A DNA stretch of 64,000 nt from Nemertoderma westbladi. Taxonomy: Eukaryota > Xenacoelomorpha > Nemertodermatida > Nemertodermatidae. The stretch spans positions 1-64,000 of the forward strand of contig JAUCBJ010001713.1 in assembly GCA_032718475.1 (NCBI GenBank). Reading direction: 5' to 3'. Shown one piece after another: positions 22,591 to 34,607 of this stretch (its first letter is position 1; every line of letters begins with the position of its first letter). The position numbers and the translations under genes were made by a program. The notes under the pieces were generated by a model. It did not search any database and was not told the origin of the DNA. It saw only the letters and a program-made list of their open reading frames with translations.

Positions 22591-23540
22591 TCAGCCTGCG
22601 TTTAATAAATATATTTTAATACAAAACAGGTCGAACGCAAAGAGGCTTATAATGAAGACGAGTACTGCATTGATTATATTCCTATAAACCACCTGGCTTT
22701 GCATATTGAACGTGCGTTTGGAAATAACTTCGTGCTACCCTTCCGTGAGTGGTAGATGTCGCGGTTATGTATTGGTACGGGTGGGGGGAGGGGGGGGGGG
22801 GGTGCAGATTAAAAGGGGTGAACACGTACTGTCCCCCTTTCTTTGATTAATTGGTGGTGTGGGTTAATCTCTCATAACCTGATTTTGTGATACAGTCGCA
22901 CAATTTTAATTTGTATCTCATAACTGGGCCTCGTGCTGCGCGGAGGCCTCACGAACGTGTAATTACAGGGTTCTACTTTACTATTCTTTTTATACAGAGA
23001 AACAACCTTAGCTAATTTCAGTTCGTCTGGTACTACATTATCTACGATAGAGTAATTAATAATAAAAGTAATGGGCACTTTAAGTACTTCAGCACCATCC
23101 TTAAGAAAACGGGCAGGTATTAGGTCTAGACCGGTACTTTTTGAGGCTGATAGGCTAAGTAGATTTTGAAAAACGAAATCCTCAGAAACGGGTTTTAAAA
23201 ATAACTTTTCTGAATTTTGTAACTTTTCTAAATAAAAATTATTTAGAGTTTCGGACCCTATACTATATTTATTACTTGATAACGGTAACTTCTTAACTAA
23301 ATTAGAGGCAACATTAGTAAAATAATTATTAAATAAATTACTAACTAGAGTATGATCATGAATCAGCTCACCGTTATCTTGCAGAACAATATTCGATTTA
23401 GATTTAAGGTTTTTATAACCTAAAGATTTTAGGGTAGACCATAGACTTTTAGGATTATCTTTATTCTCACTTATTTTGTTCTACAAATATTCAGATTTAG
23501 CTTTTTTTATTTCCCGTTGGACAAGGTTTCTATATTTTGC

Positions 23541-26420
23541 CTGCGTGTCTGTTTGTCTAACTAGCGGTCTGCGTGTCTGTTTGTCTATCTATCGGTCTGT
23601 TTGTCTATCTATCGGTCTGCGTGTCTGTTTGTCTATCTATCGGTCTGTTTGTCTATCTATCGGTCTGCGTGTCTGTTTGTCTATCTATCTGTCTGCGTGT
23701 CTGTTTGTCTATCTATCGGTCTGCGTGTCTGTTTGTCTATCTATCGGTCTGTTTGTCTATCTATCGGTCTGCGTGTCTGTTTGTCTATCTATCGGTCTGT
23801 TTGTCTATCTATCGGTCTGCGTGTCTGTTTGTCTATCTATCGGTCTGTTTGTCTATCTATCGGTCTGTTTGTCTATCTATCGGTCTGTTTGTCTATCTAT
23901 CGGTCTGCGTGTCTGTTTGTCTATCTATCGGTCTGTTTGTCTATCTATCGGTCTGTTTGTCTATCTATCAGTCTGCGTGTCTGTTTGTCTATATCGGTCT
24001 GCGTGTCTGTTTGTCTATCTATCTGTCTGCGTGTCTGTTTGTCTATCTATCGGTCTGCGTGTCTGTTTGTCTATCTATCGGTCTGTTTGTCTATCTATCG
24101 GTCTGCGTGTCTGTTTGTCTATCTATCGGTCTGCGTGTCTGTTTGTCTATCTATCGGTCTGCGTGTCTGTTTGTCTATCTATCGGTCTGTTTGTCTATCT
24201 ATCGGTCTGCGTGTCTGTTTGTCTATCTATCGGTCTGCGTGTCTGTTTGTCTATCTATCGGTCTGCGTGTCTGTTTGTCTATCTATCGGTCTGTTTGTCT
24301 ATCTATCGGTCTGTTTGTCTATCTGTCGGTCTGCGTGTCTGTTTGTCTATCTATCGGTCTGTTTGTCTATCTATCGGTCTGCGTCTCTGTTTGTCTATCT
24401 AACGGTCTGCGTGACTGTTGGTCTATCTATCGGTCTGTTTGTCTATCTATTGGTCTGTTTGTCTATGTATCGGTCTGTTTGTCTATCTATCGGTCTGTTT
24501 GTCTATCTATCGGTCTGCGTGTCTGTTTGTCTATCTATCGGTCTGTTTGTCTATCTATCGGTCTGCGTGTCTGTTTGTCTATCTATCGGTGTGCGTGTCT
24601 ATTTGTCTATCTATCGGTCTGTTTGTCTATCTATTGGTCTGTTTGTCTATCTATCGGTCTGTTTGTCTATCTATCGGTCTGTTTGTCTATCTATCGGTCT
24701 GCGTGTCTGTTTGTCTATCTATCGGTCTGTTTGTCTATCTATCGGTCTGTGTGTCTGTTTGTCTATCTATCGGTCTGTTTGTCTATCTATCGGTCTGTTT
24801 GTCTATCTATCAGTCTGTTTGTCTATCTATCGGTCTGTTTGTCTATCTATCGGTCTGCGTCTCTGTTTGTCTATCTAACGGTCTGCGTGACTGTTTGTCT
24901 ATCTATCGGTCTGTTTGTCTATCTATCGGTCTGTTTGTCTATCTATCGGTCTGCGTGTCTGTTTGTCTATCTATCGGTCTGTTTGTCTATCTATCGGTCT
25001 GGTGTCTGTTTGTCTATCTAACGGTCTGCGTGTCTGTTTGTCTATCTATCGGTCTGTTTGTCTATCTATCGGTCTGCGTGTCTGTTTGTCTATCTCTCGG
25101 TCTGTTTGTCTATCTTTCGGTCTGTTTGTCTATCTATCGGTCTGCGTGTCTGTTTGTCTATCTATCGGTCTGCGTGTCTGTTTGTCTATCTATCGGTCTG
25201 TGTGTCTGTTTGTCTATCTATCGGTCTGCGTGTCTGTTTGTCTATCTATCGGTCTGTGTGTCTATCTATCGGTCTGCGTGTCTGTTTGTCTATCTATCGG
25301 TCTGCGTGTCTGTTTGTCTATCTATCGGTCTGCGTGTCCTTTTTGTCTATCTATCGGTCTGCGTGTCCTTTTTGTCTATCTATCGGTCTGTTTGTCTATC
25401 TATCGGTCTGTTTGTCTATCTATCGGTCTGTGTGTCTGTTTGTCTATCTATCGGTCTGCGTGTCTGTTTGTCTATCTATCGGTCTGCGTGTCTGTTTGTC
25501 TATCTATCTGTCTGCGTGTCTGTTTGTCTATCTATCGGTCTCCGTGTCTGTTTGTCTATCTATCGGTCTGTTTGTCTATCTATCGGTCTGCGTGTCTGTT
25601 TGTCTATCTATCTATCTATCGGTATGCGTGTCTGTTTGTCTATCTATCGGTGTGCGTGTCTATTTGTCTATCTATCGGTCTGTTTGTCTATCTATTGGTC
25701 TGTTTGTCTATCTATCGGTCTGTTTGTCTATCTATCGGTCTGCGTGTCTGTTTGTCCATCTATCGGTCTGCGTGTCTGTTTGTCTATCTATCGGTCTGTT
25801 TGTCTATCTATCGGTCTGTTTGTCTATCTATCGGTCTGTTTGTCTATCTATCGGTCTGCGTGTCTGTTTGTCTATCTATCGGTCTGCGTGTCTGTTTGTC
25901 TATCTATCGGTCTGCGTGTCTGTTTGTCTATCTATCGGTCTGCGTGTCTGTTTGTCTATCTATCGGTCTGTTTGTCTATCTATCGGTCTGCGTGTCTGTG
26001 TTTCTATCTATCGGTCTGCGTGTCTGTTTGTCTATCTATCGGTCTGCGTGTCTGTTTGTCTATCTATCGGTCTGTTTGTCCATCTATCGGTCTGAGTGTC
26101 TGTTTGTCTATCTATCGGTCTGCGTGTCTGTTTGTCTATCTATCGGTCGGTTTGTCTATCTATCGGTGTGCGTGTCTATTTGTCTATCTATCGATCTGTT
26201 TGTCTATCTATCGGTCTGCGTGTCTGTTTGTCTATCTATCGGTCTGCGTGTCTGTTTGTCTATCTATCGGTCTGCGTGTCTGTTTGTCTATATCGGTATG
26301 CGTGTCTGTTTATCTATCTATCTGTCTGCGTGTCTGTTTGTCTATCTATCGGTCTGCGTGTCTGTTTGTCTATCTCTCGGTCTGTTTGTCTATCTATCGG
26401 TCTGTTTGTCTATCTATCGG
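23541..26420 (+). repeat. 2.9-kb minisatellite of 20- and 28-bp units
   Basis: Over 100 tandem units of two types. The short unit is GTCTGTTTGTCTATCTATCG; the long unit is the same preceded by GTCTGCGT. All are built from tetramers (GTCT, GCGT, GTTT, ATCT, ATCG). The unit contains no stop codon in any plus-strand frame. As 20 and 28 leave different remainders mod 3, three overlapping frames of 300-670 codons stay open and read as Val-Cys-Leu-Ser-Ile-Tyr-Arg-Ser repeats. These are not genes. The array begins inside LINE sequence. Confidence 0.95.
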
Positions 26421-27803
26421 TGTTCGCTAACGCCGCAAAGATACGCACTTATTTTTCTTTGTTTTTGAATATGATCATGTTTATGTACTATTCCGTCTTT
26501 ATTTCCTTTTACCCATTTATTATTATTATTACCGCACGTTTATTTGCTAATTATCTCTTTCGTATTTATCCCAGTATCACTTTCATTGATCTTTCATTTG
26601 TTCTATAATTGTTTACACTACTTTCGTATTACTTTGTTTCCGTTATTTCACATATTTTACCTTTACATAATCACTTTTACATACTTACCCTGACCCGTGC
26701 TTGTTCCGTCTCCCAGAAAGTAATTTTGTAAGTAATTCAAATAGTCCTTAATTAACAAACATTATAGTGATATTTTTTGATTTGAAAGCTGTCATTGATA
26801 AAACTTCAGTCTAGATTTGTTTCTTTTTGGAATATTTTACACCTTTGTACTATACCTTTCATTCTTGCTGATCTAAATGTTCGAACCTTTATTTGATTCT
26901 CGGCCAATTTAATAAATAATAGCGTAGATATCATCCCTTGACCCTGAGACGCTTGACGACGTCCGGCAGTCTTGTGGTTTTCATAAGTAGGCTGCCCGTG
27001 ATCCCCTTACAAGGCTCTCGGCGGGCTAGCTGACCATTATACAGTATATTAGTATCTCATCAATCATTTCTCAGTAGGCTGCCTGTGATCCCCTAACAAG
27101 GCTCTCGGCGGGTTGGCTGACCATATCACACATCAAATTAATATTTCATTTGGGCGAGAGTCAGATATTGGTTCGTGTACATTTCTGACAGCGAAGATCA
27201 CCCCCTCTCTATCCATCCACATTGTAAATTAATTAATACATCACTGCTCTAACCAATCAAAATAGAGATTCACTTCACACCTTTTCCAATGATAAACACA
27301 ATCTAGCTTTCCTGATTGACCTCTCAATTATCCCCATCCCAAGTAATTCAGCTTTCAATCTCTTTAAATATCAAATTGCTCTTCATTCTATGACTTTTTA
27401 TATTTCTGGGTGACGCACAAGATTTTTTACCGCTCTACAACCGTTCATCTCATTTATGTCGGTTATATATCCGTTCAATTTACCGCTCCACAACTTTGCT
27501 TTATTTCTTTTCGAATCTTCTTTACTTTTCCCCTATTTTTTGATCGTTTCCTTGATCGATTGTACATTATTATTCTCCAATGTCCTTTTGTTTATGCGTA
27601 TCATTTCGACGTTCAAAAACTATTTCAAATAGAAACAATACTGCAGTTTACGCCAAAATAATAAATTACATTTCATTTGCAACTATTTCTTTTTGTCTCA
27701 CTTCAAATACATTAATAAATAACCAGATTTATAATTCCTTCCTTTTTTTTGAGCGTGTTAATATAATGAAAATTTAGCGTCACCTTGAGTATTAGTACAC
27801 GCA
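26421..27803. other. 1.4-kb non-repeat segment splitting the minisatellite
   Basis: It lies between two array blocks. In the duplicated copy (31.05-32.33 kb) the same two blocks are joined without it. It contains two 52-bp direct repeats (26986-27037 and 27073-27124) including AAGGCTCTCGGCGGG, offset 87 bp. No terminal repeats or coding region are evident. Confidence 0.6.
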
Positions 27804-28750
27804 CAATCGGTCTGCGTGTCTGTTTGTCTATCTATCGGTCTGCGTGTCTGTTTGTCTATCTATCGGTCTGCGTGTCTGTTTGTCTATTTATCGGTCTGCG
27901 TGTCTGTTTGTCTATCTATCGGTCTGCGTGTCTGTTTGTCTATCTATCGGTCTGCGTGTCTGTTTGTCTATTTATCGGTCTGCGTGTCTGTTTGTCTATC
28001 TATCGGTCTGCGTGTCTGTTTGTCTGTGTATCGATCTGCGTGTCTGTTTGTCTATCTATCGGTCTGCGTGTCTGTTTGTCTATCTATCGGTCTGTTTGTC
28101 TATCTATCGGTCTATCTATCTATCTATCGGTCTGCGTGTCTGTTTGTCTATCTATCGGTCTGCGTGTCTGTTTGTCTATGTATCGGTCTGCGTGTCTGTT
28201 TGTCTATCTATCGGTCTGCGTGTCTGTTTGTCTATCTATCGGTCTGCGTGTCTGTTTGTCCATGTATCGGTCTGCGTGTCTGTTTTTCTATCTATCGGTC
28301 TGCATGTCTGTTTGTCTATCTTTCGGTCTGTTTGACTATCTATCGGTCTGCGTGTCTGTTTGTCTATCTATCAGTCTGCGTGTCTGTTTGTCTATATCGG
28401 TATGCGTGTCTGTTTGTCTATCTATCGGTCTGCGTGTCTGTTTGTCTATCTATCGGTCTGCGTGTCTGTTTGTCTATCTATCAGTCTGCGTGTCTGTTTG
28501 TCTATCTATCAGTCTGCGTGTCTGTTTGTCTAACTATCGGTCTGCGTGTCTGTTTGTCTATCTATCGCTCTGCGTGTCTGTTTGTCTATCTATCGGTCTG
28601 TTTGTGTACACGGTCTGCGTGTCTGTTTGTCTATCTATCGGTCTGTTTGTCTATATATCGGTCTGCGTGTCTGTTTGTCTATCTATCGGTCTGTTTGTCT
28701 ATCTATCGGTCTGCGTGTCTGTTTGTCTATCTATCGGTCTGCGTGTCTGT
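27804..28750 (+). repeat. 20/28-bp minisatellite, second array
   Basis: About 950 bp, mostly 28-bp units, with point variants (for example TGTGTATCGATC near 28025 and TGTACACGGTC near 28607) that recur in the same order in the array at 31.33-32.33 kb. Confidence 0.95.
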
Positions 28751-28753
28751 TGG

Positions 28754-31033
28754 TCTCACTGTCGCATATTATTAATTCAAATTTAATATAATCAAATAAA
28801 TCCCTTAAAATAATAATATAAATTAATCCCTTCCATTATTGATATCTAAGAACACAGTTTCAAATCCAAATGCGATTTATAAACCAGTTTCTTGTCCATT
28901 GAAATTGAAAGCAAATTGAAGACTCATTGGTTCTGAAAAGGTTATTTAACAACCAATTAATTATATTAATATAAATTATACTATATTTAATACAAATATA
29001 TTTTTATAATAATATATAATAGTGAACTACATAATATAAACCCAATTAAAGTTAATCAAATATACAGTACACAAGCACAGAAGGACACAGATACAGAGCG
29101 TGCCAAATTAATATTATATATATTTATATAATGCTACAGGCGTCAACCTGCCAATCACCACATCCTCTGAGGATGAGTCACGGCGGTTCTACCACGCACA
29201 ACTACCCGTTAGTGGTTAGTAGTAGACCTAGTGGTGGGGTGAGGGGGGGGGGTGTTTAATGGTTAGTAGTAGAAGTATACGTAGATGTAGTGATAGATGG
29301 GGGGGGGGGGGGAGGGGGTTGTTTAACGCGGTTAGTACTGTAGTAGTAGACGTAGTGCGATAGAGGATGGGGAGGGGGTAATTTAATGGTTAGTAGTAGA
29401 CATAGTGATAGAGGGTGAGGGGTGGGGTTATTAACAGTTAGTAGTATAGGGGGGGGGGGGGGGGGGGGGTGTTTTGTTTAACAGTTAGTAGTAGAATAGT
29501 GATAGGGAGTGGGGGTGTTTGTTAATATGAGGCATGTTTTCTCTGATCGTAATGGTTGTTATCAGGTTAAATGTGTAACCTCTATCTCATATATTGCTCT
29601 CGTCATTATTGGTTCATTTTGTATAAGTTAGTGGGATAGTTGGTCTGTTGCCTGTAGGGGTTGACAGTATTTGATATTGATGACTCATATTCTGAAGGAC
29701 TAATAATGCTGCCAGGCTAATCCTAAGGTCGGTTATGAGTGTTTCATTAATATTGTAGGAATGGGAGCATTGCGTGGTGGTTGGAAGGTCTGTAATTCGA
29801 GAGTCACTGGTGTTTGTTTATTATAGTCCATTAGCTGGAGTCATAAATCAACAGTTGACATGTTTATTCGTTTTAAAAAATTTCCCATAGATGTTGTTGG
29901 TTTGTTCTTGGTGAATATTCAATATAACAGGGGTATAAATTTATCTCCATAATTCTATCTTATAACAGAGGTATAAAATCGCGCTTTATCAATAAGATGA
30001 TAGCAAATGGGGTATCTTTGGGTTGTTGATATCATTATAAATGTAATGAAAAGGCAGTGGTGGTGTGACATTGATTTTTGATGTGGTATAGTGAGATGTA
30101 TTGGTAATCTGTTAATTGGTAGGGGAATAGTGTTTAGATGGATTGTTTTGTTGTGTATTTAGGAGAGATATTGTCCGTTATCATTATAGGTATAGAACCT
30201 TTATTAAATAGTAATAGTATTTATTACTAACTAATCCAATTTTATTCTGTTTTTCTGAAGTTGGGACGGTAGTTTGAGCGTTTTAGAGAAAAAAGTGGAA
30301 GAATAGATTTAGTTGGAAATTTGTTAGTTGGGTAGTGCGCTATGCTGTATCTTACCCATAGGTGCCCAGCCCAACACCTACAGGGGGTATTTAAGGAATA
30401 CCCTACCCTGGGTTAGATGTCTCTAGTGTTGCCACTAAAAGTTGCGGAACCCTATACCGCATGGAAATTAAAATCCCTGAAAGTAAAAAAATTGGTAAAA
30501 TGGGATGAAAGGGCCTGAAAATATGTAAATTAATGAATTTGAAATATTTCTGAAAAATATACATGAAAAAGAAGTAAATATCAGCCATATTAATTGCCAA
30601 TTTGTTCGTTAGTTTATATCATGCTAGATGAATTACAATCCCAGTATTTGTTAGATTTGTACAGTACCAATTACTTTAATTTTTAACATGCATGAGTATG
30701 TAAGAGTATGTATTGACACTCGGCGAAATGATAGATGAGCATTGCAATTAATTTAGTAAAAGTTTTGAACAATATGTACAGTATTCCATTAAGTGAGATT
30801 ATGACTGATATTCTCAGTAAATCATGCATTCGTCTTGCAAGCTTACCGCTTTAGTTGTATGATTCAACTTATCCTGTTTTTTTTTGTATTGGGTACAATC
30901 TTTCAGATCGTAGGTGTGGGTGGGTGTCGCGGTGTGGGGTAGGGTAGTGGGTTGGTGTATGTTGATTTTATGTTCATTTTCGTCAGAGAGCGAGAGTGGG
31001 AGAGGTGATGAGTTGGGGCAGTTCCGCGGCAAT
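28754..31033. repeat. Segmental duplication, copy A (unique part)
   Basis: 2.28 kb almost identical to 32331-34607. It includes AT-rich DNA, G-rich tracts with (G)n runs at about 29302 and 29451 alternating with GTTAGTAGTAGA phrases (29210-29510), and no recognisable gene. Small minus-strand frames at 30403-30600 and 30814-31032 are repeated in copy B but look non-coding. Confidence 0.95.
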
Positions 31034-31049
31034 ATCCGTGTGCAATATC

Positions 31050-32330
31050 GGTGTATCGATCTGCGTGTCTGTTTGTCTATCTATCGGTGTGCGTGTCTAT
31101 TTGTCTATCTATCGATCTGTTTGTCTATCTATCGGTCTGCGTGTCTGTTTGTCTATCTATCGGTCTGCGTGTCTGTTTGTCTATCTATCGGTCTGCGTGT
31201 CTGTTTGTCTATATCGGTATGCGTGTCTGTTTATCTATCTATCTGTCTGCGTGTCTGTTTGTCTATCTATCGGTCTGCGTGTCTGTTTGTCTATCTCTCG
31301 GTCTGTTTGTCTATCTATCGGTCTGTTTGTCTATCTATCGGTCTGCGTGTCTGTTTGTCTATCTATCGGTCTGCGTGTCTGTTTGTCTATCTATCGGTCT
31401 GCGTGTCTGTTTGTCTATTTATCGGTCTGCGTGTCTGTTTGTCTATCTATCGGTCTGCGTGTCTGTTTGTCTATCTATCGGTCTGCGTGTCTGTTTGTCT
31501 GTGTATCGATCTGCGTGTCTGTTTGTCTATCTATCGGTCTGCGTGTCTGTTTGTCTATCTATCGGTCTGTTTGTATATCTATCGGTCTATCTATCTATCT
31601 ATCGGTCTGCGTGTCTGTTTGTCTATCTATCGGTCTGCGTGTCTGTTTGTCTATGTATCGGTCTGCGTGTCTGTTTGTCTATCTATCGGTCTGCGTGTCT
31701 GTTTGTCTATCTATCGGTCTGCGTGTCTGTTTGTCCATGTATCGGTCTGCGTGTCTGTTTTTCTATCTATCGGTCTGCATGTCTGTTTGTCTATCTTTCG
31801 GTCTGTTTGACTATCTATCGGTCTGCGTGTCTGTTTGTCTATCTATCAGTCTGCGTGTCTGTTTGTCTATATCGGTATGCGTGTCTGTTTGTCTATCTAT
31901 CGGTCTGCGTGTCTGTTTGTCTATATCGGTATGCGTGTCTGTTTGTCTATCTATCGGTCTGCGTGTCTGTTTGTCTATCTATCGGTCTGCGTGTCTGTTT
32001 GTCTATCTATCAGTCTGCGTGTCTGTTTGTCTATCTATCAGTCTGCGTGTCTGTTTGTCTAACTATCGGTCTGCGTGTCTGTTTGTCTATCTATCGCTCT
32101 GCGTGTCTGTTTGTCTATCTATCGGTCTGTTTGTGTACACGGTCTGCGTGTCTGTTTGTCTATCTATCGGTCTGTTTGTCTATATATCGGTCTGCGTGTC
32201 TGTTTGTCTATCTATCGGTCTGTTTGTCTATCTATCGGTCTGCGTGTCTGTTTGTCTATCTATCGGTCTGTTTGTCTATCTATCGGTCTGCGTGTCTGTT
32301 TGTCTATCTATCGGTCTGCGTGTCTGTTGG
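31050..32330 (+). repeat. 20/28-bp minisatellite, third, chimeric array
   Basis: Its first 270 bp carry the same ordered variants as the end of the first array (26155-26410), including GTGTGCGTGTCTATTTGTC and ATATCGGTATGCGTG. The rest carries the ordered variants of the second array (27.8-28.75 kb), with one or two extra units. Confidence 0.9.
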
Positions 32331-34607
32331 TCTCACTGTCGCATATTATTAATTCAAATTTAATATAATCAAATAAATCCCTTAAAATAATAATATAAAT
32401 TAATCCCTTCCATTATTGATATCTAAGAACACAGTTTCAAATCCAAATCCGATTTATAAACCAGTTTCTTGTCCATTGAAATTGAAAGCAAATTGAAGAC
32501 TCATTGGTTCTGAAAAGGTTATTTAACAACCAATTAATTATATTAATATAAATTATACTATATTTAATACAAATATATTTTTATAATAATATATAATAGT
32601 GAACTACATAATATAAACCCAATTAAAGTTAATCAAATATACAGTACACAAGCACAGAAGGACACAGATACAGAGCGTGCCAAATTAATATTATATATAT
32701 TTATATAATGCTACAGGCGTCAACCTGCCAATCACCACATCCTCTGAGGATGAGTCACGGCGGTTCTACCACGCACAACTACCCGTTAGTGGTTAGTAGT
32801 AGACCTAGTGGTGGGGTGAGGGGGGGGGGTGTTTAATGGTTAGTAGTAGAAGTATACGTAGATGTAGTGATAGATGGGGGGGGGAGGGGGTTGTTTAACG
32901 CGGTTAGTACTGTAGTAGTAGACGTAGTGCGATAGAGGATGGGGAGGGGGTAATTTAATGGTTAGTTGTAGACATAGTGATAGAGGGTGAGGGGTGGGGT
33001 TATTAACAGTTAGTAGTATAGGGGGGGGGGGGGGGGGGGGGGGTGTTTTGTTTAACAGTTAGTAGTAGAATAGTGATAGGGAGTGGGGGTGTTTGTTAAT
33101 ATGAGGCATGTTTTCTCTGATCGTAATGGTTGTTATCAGGTTAAATGTGTAACCTCTATCTCATATATTGCTCTCGTCATTATTGGTTCATTTTGTATAA
33201 GTTAGTGGGATAGTTGGTCTGTTGCCTGTAGGGGTTGACAGTATTTGATATTGATGACTCATATTCTGAAGGACTAATAATGCTGCCAGGCTAATCCTAA
33301 GGTCGGTTATGAGTGTTTCATTAATATTGTAGGAATGGGAGCATTGCGTGGTGGTTGGAAGGTCTGTAATTCGAGAGTCACTGGTGTTTGTTTATTATAG
33401 TCCATTAGCTGGAGTCATAAATCAACAGTTGGCATGTTTATTCGTTTTAAAAAATTTCCCATAGATGTTGTTGGTTTGTTCTTGGTGAATATTCAATATA
33501 ACAGGGGTATAAATTTATCTCCATAATTCTATCTTATAACAGAGGTATAAAATCGCGCTTTATCAATAAGATGATAGCAAATGGGGTATCTTTGGGTTGT
33601 TGATATCATTATAAATGTAATGAAAAGGCAGTGGTGGTGTGACATTGATTTTTGATGTGGTATAGTGAGATGTATTGGTAATCTGTTAATTGGTAGGGGA
33701 ATAGTGTTTAGATGGATTGTTTTGTTGTGTATTTAGGAGAGATATTGTCCGTTATCATTATAGGTATAGAACCTTTATTAAATAGTAATAGTATTTATTA
33801 CTAACTAATCCAATTTTATTCTGTTTTTCTGAAGTTGGGACGGTAGTTTGAGCGTTTTAGAGAAAAAAGTGGAAGAATAGATTTAGTTGGAAATTTGTTA
33901 GTTGGGTAGTGCGCTATGCTGTATCTTACCCATAGGTGCCCAGCCCAACACCTACAGGGGGTATTTAAGGAATACCCTACCCTGGGTTAGATGTCTCTAG
34001 TGTTGCCACTAAAAGTTGCGGAACCCTATACCGCATGGAAATTAAAATCCCTGAAAGTAAAAAAATTGGTAAAATGGGATGAAAGGGCCTGAAAATATGT
34101 AAATTAATGAATTTGAAATATTTCTGAAAAATATACATGAAAAAGAAGTAAATATCAGCCATATTAATTGCCAATTTGTTCGTTAGTTTATATCATGCTA
34201 GATGAATTACAATCCCAGTATTTGTTAGATTTGTACAGTACCAATTACTTTAATTTTTAACATGCATGAGTATGTAAGAGTATGTATTGACACTCGGCGA
34301 AATGATAGATGAGCATTGCAATTAATTTAGTAAAAGTTTTGAACAATATGTACAGTATTCCATTAAGTGAGATTATGACTGATATTCTCAGTAAATCATG
34401 CATTCGTCTTGCAAGCTTACCGCTTTAGTTGTATGATTCAACTTATCCTGTTTTTTTTTGTATTGGGTACAATCTTTCAGATCGTAGGTGTGGGTGGGTG
34501 TCGCGGTGTGGGGTAGGGTAGTGGGTTGGTGTATGTTGATTTTATGTTCATTTTCGTCAGAGAGCGAGAGTGGGAGAGGTGATGAGTTGGGGCAGTTCCG
34601 CGGCAAT
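32331..34607. repeat. Segmental duplication, copy B (unique part)
   Basis: It matches 28754-31033 at an offset of 3574-3577 bp. The differences I noticed are a few substitutions (near 32454, 32966 and 33431) and G-run lengths. It ends at CGGCAAT, beyond which the copies diverge. Confidence 0.95.

Larger units (their letters stand above)
21315..22957 (-). mobile_element. GTGGGG/ACA-family element inserted in the LINE
   Basis: 1,643 bp on the minus strand. The left end is CGTTCGTGAGGCC then TCCGCGCAGCACGAGG (at 22957); the right end is TTCGTGGCTCGCCCC (at 21315). ACA flanks both sides (plus-strand TGT at 22958-22960 and 21312-21314), and removing element plus one ACA restores the LINE codons for N-Y-R-P. 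The right end is duplicated: a 57-bp unit ending in TGTGGGGCGAGCC is repeated at about 21308-21364 and 21365-21421. A further left-end-like GCGTGGGGCCTTCGTGCAGC sits inside at 21556. It is more than twice the size of the other copies and carries the zinc-ribbon-like frame at 22302-22590. Confidence 0.7.
19985..23540 (-). pseudogene. CR1/L2-like LINE ORF2, interrupted and broken
   Basis: Minus strand, read from 23540 down. The endonuclease-RT linker and RT start (VPDELKLAKVVSLYKKNSK, then EPCNY) run to 22961. The reading resumes at 21311 with [16 protein letters not shown], then [28 protein letters not shown] and the catalytic LYADDSAL (near 20830). A C-terminal domain with FNGIKNWNALPNEI runs to about 20000. 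The LQGSILGP and YADD motifs and the FNGIKNWN tail fit the CR1/L2 group. Breaks: a 1.64-kb GTGGGG/ACA element exactly inside the codon run for NY/RP, a TAG near 23482, and a 4-bp CTAG duplication near 20165 that shifts frame. The 5' side is cut at 23541 by minisatellite, so the endonuclease domain is lacking. Confidence 0.8.

Noticed and set aside
23476-26608. Very long reading frames (up to 670 codons) rich in Cys, Leu, Ser, Ile and Tyr
   Set aside because: They are the minisatellite read in each of three frames; stop-free units guarantee them.
30914-32363. Long plus-strand frames of 298-455 codons
   Set aside because: Same minisatellite with short unique lead-ins; no domain and no start or splice context.
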